Below the pieces are notes generated by a model. It was not told the origin of the DNA. It searched no databases and saw nothing but the letters and a program-made list of their open reading frames with translations. Shown piece after piece: positions 63,083 through 64,000 of a stretch of 64,000 nt of DNA (the first letter of the stretch is position 1; each line of letters starts with the position of its first letter). A program made the translations under genes and the position numbers. Source of the DNA: Ignavibacteriota bacterium (GTDB taxonomy: Bacteria > Bacteroidota > Ignavibacteria > UBA10030 > UBA6906); contig JADJHP010000001.1 in the NCBI GenBank assembly GCA_016707525.1, positions 372,001 through 436,000 of the forward strand, given 5' to 3'.

Positions 63083-63367
63083 CCAAAGGGGAAAAGGACC
63101 CCTCCTCGGGTGCTTTCGTGTTCATTTTTGGGGTCGCGGAGGTATCGGGACATCCTACCGCCCCCCCCCCATTGGGAGGGGACGCTTCATTGACTTTCCA
63201 AGCCGAATTTCATAACTTTAAAGAATTCAATAGGTAAGGACGAATCTCGCTCGCTTTTTGGGACCTCGCAAGCCATCCAGCAGAGACACTTGGCGTGCGT
63301 CACGCCTGCTTTTCCGCGCTGCTCTGTCCGGAGGAAACACGCAGAGAGCCACCACCAAGGACCGCAC
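63083..63367. other. intergenic region with C10 tract and promoter
   Basis: 285 bp without a gene. A weak 5-bp hairpin (AGGGG/CCCCT, near 63087) follows argS. A C10 homopolymer lies at 63161-63170, 20 bp upstream of the -35 box described separately. The leader from about 63225 to 63367 holds a possible ribosome site GGAGG near 63332; I see no conserved fold. Confidence 0.55.
63190..63218 (+). promoter_or_regulatory. promoter of the dTDP-sugar cluster
   Basis: TTGACT (63190-63195), 17 bp, TAACTT (63213-63218). Start near 63225, leader about 140 nt. Confidence 0.65.
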
Positions 63368-63841
63368 ATGTTCACCAACGGCAAGATCCATGATGTGATC
63401 GTGAAAAACCTTATGAAGTACATCGATGAGCGCGGTTGGCTTGTCGAATTGTTCCGTGAGGATGAGATCCCTGCGGAATTCATGCCGGTGATGTCCTATA
63501 TTTCCGTGACCCTCCCCGGGATAGCCCGCGGGCCGCATGAGCACGTGGATCAGGCCGACTGCTTTGGTTTCATCGGCCCTTCCAATTTTAAGGTATATCT
63601 TTGGGACAATCGTAAGGCATCGCCGACGTATATGGTCCGCCAGGTCGTGTATGCAGGGCAGGACTCTCCGCGGGTTGTTGTCATTCCGCCGGGTGTCGTC
63701 CATGCCTACCGCAATGTTGGAGGAAAAGACGGCATGGTGGTGAACCTCCCGAACCGGCTGTATGCCGGACGGGGAAAGAAGGAACCCGTCGACGAGATCC
63801 GGCACGAAGAAGCTGCCGATTCACCATTCACACTGGACTGA
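63368..63841 (+). CDS. RmlC-like dTDP-4-keto sugar 3,5-epimerase family cupin
   Basis: A 157-residue cupin of the RmlC family, which epimerises dTDP-4-keto-6-deoxyglucose on the way to dTDP-rhamnose. DERGWLVELFREDEI matches the DxRG start. The catalytic His region is ARGPHEHVDQADCFGFI (HxH), and SPRVVVIPPGVVHAYRNVG holds the second set. It is shorter than classic RmlC (about 180) and lacks part of the C-terminal helix, so it may be a 3-epimerase or a related FdtA-like isomerase. It is 3 bp upstream of an RmlB gene, which supports a nucleotide-sugar role. ATG 63368 is chosen. Confidence 0.8.
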   Translation: MFTNGKIHDVIVKNLMKYIDERGWLVELFREDEIPAEFMPVMSYISVTLPGIARGPHEHVDQADCFGFIGPSNFKVYLWDNRKASPTYMVRQVVYAGQDSPRVVVIPPGVVHAYRNVGGKDGMVVNLPNRLYAGRGKKEPVDEIRHEEAADSPFTLD

Positions 63842-63844
63842 TCT

Positions 63845-64000
63845 ATGCGCAACGTACTTGTCACCGGCGGTGCGGGCTTCATTGGCAGCAACTTCGTGCA
63901 GTATTTCCTCGGTGCACACTCTGATGTGAAGCTCGTGAATTTCGACGATCTCACGTACGCAGGGAATCTCGGGAATCTGGTGGCCGTCGCGTCCGATCCT
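63845..64000 (+). CDS. rmlB: dTDP-glucose 4,6-dehydratase, 5' part
   Basis: The first 52 codons of an extended SDR. The N-terminus NVLVTGGAGFIGSNFVQYFL is the NAD-binding loop, and VNFDDLTYAGNLGNL is the signature of dTDP-glucose 4,6-dehydratases (YAGN after the acidic residue). The gene continues past the right edge. It starts 3 bp after the RmlC-like gene and likely opens a cluster for surface polysaccharide. Confidence 0.88.
   Translation, partial: MRNVLVTGGAGFIGSNFVQYFLGAHSDVKLVNFDDLTYAGNLGNLVAVASDP

Overview
This 64 kb window is about 60% GC and is packed with genes. It looks like a chromosome of a Gram-negative member of the Bacteroidota/Ignavibacteriota (FCB) group. It carries type IX secretion genes (porU, porV, sprA, porX), FlgD-like C-terminal sorting domains, LptF/LptG outer-membrane assembly genes and a serine-palmitoyltransferase-type sphingolipid gene. 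Shine-Dalgarno motifs are present. The promoters I can read are sigma70-like (TTGAC[AT], 17 bp, TATATT), not the -33/-7 type of Bacteroidia, so an Ignavibacteria-side lineage is more likely than a Bacteroides relative. That placement is inference.

Layout. 1-2.7 kb: operon on the minus strand for a cyanophycinase-like peptidase, an M20-type peptidase and a YfcC-type transporter. 2.8-8.6 kb: cutC, initiator tRNA-Met, an FMN reductase, and a sulfur operon (DUF4395, thioredoxin, metY) with tRNA-Cys and a DUF2891 gene behind it. The sulfur operon is headed by a 29-codon leader with four consecutive Cys codons, followed by competing hairpins and an intrinsic terminator; I read this as a cysteine-responsive attenuator. 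8.6-18.7 kb: carbohydrate and peptide degradation (RbsD-like lipoprotein, GH116, LigB-type dioxygenase, glutaminase-A-like protein, a large glycosidase-like protein, M14 amidase) with palindromic intergenic repeats. 18.9-24 kb: a putative ceramide-synthesis triad (SDR, Spt, GNAT), ilvE and a universal stress protein. 24-31.8 kb: a seven-gene minus-strand operon (glgA, gmhB, lipoprotein, outer-membrane protein, glyA, tatC, polyprenyl synthase). 31.8-44.8 kb: the T9SS operon porU-porV plus three secreted or outer-membrane proteins, preceded by a structured leader RNA with its own promoter and terminator. 44.8-47.3 kb: lptF-lptG. 47.4-59.8 kb: sprA, porX, tsaE, tsaB, accD, panC and a monofunctional glmU-like gene. 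59.8-64 kb: a small outer-membrane protein, a LytR_C protein, rsfS, argS, and the start of a dTDP-sugar cluster.

Functionally, the right two thirds is largely about building the cell surface: T9SS secretion and its regulator PorX, LPS export, heptose and rhamnose-type sugar precursors, and sphingolipids. The left third is nutrient scavenging, including sulfur assimilation wired to cysteine supply. Three genes (DUF2891, GH116, sprA) carry five single-base indels that split otherwise intact proteins. In two of these genes the indels compensate each other, which points to residual sequencing error more than to decay.
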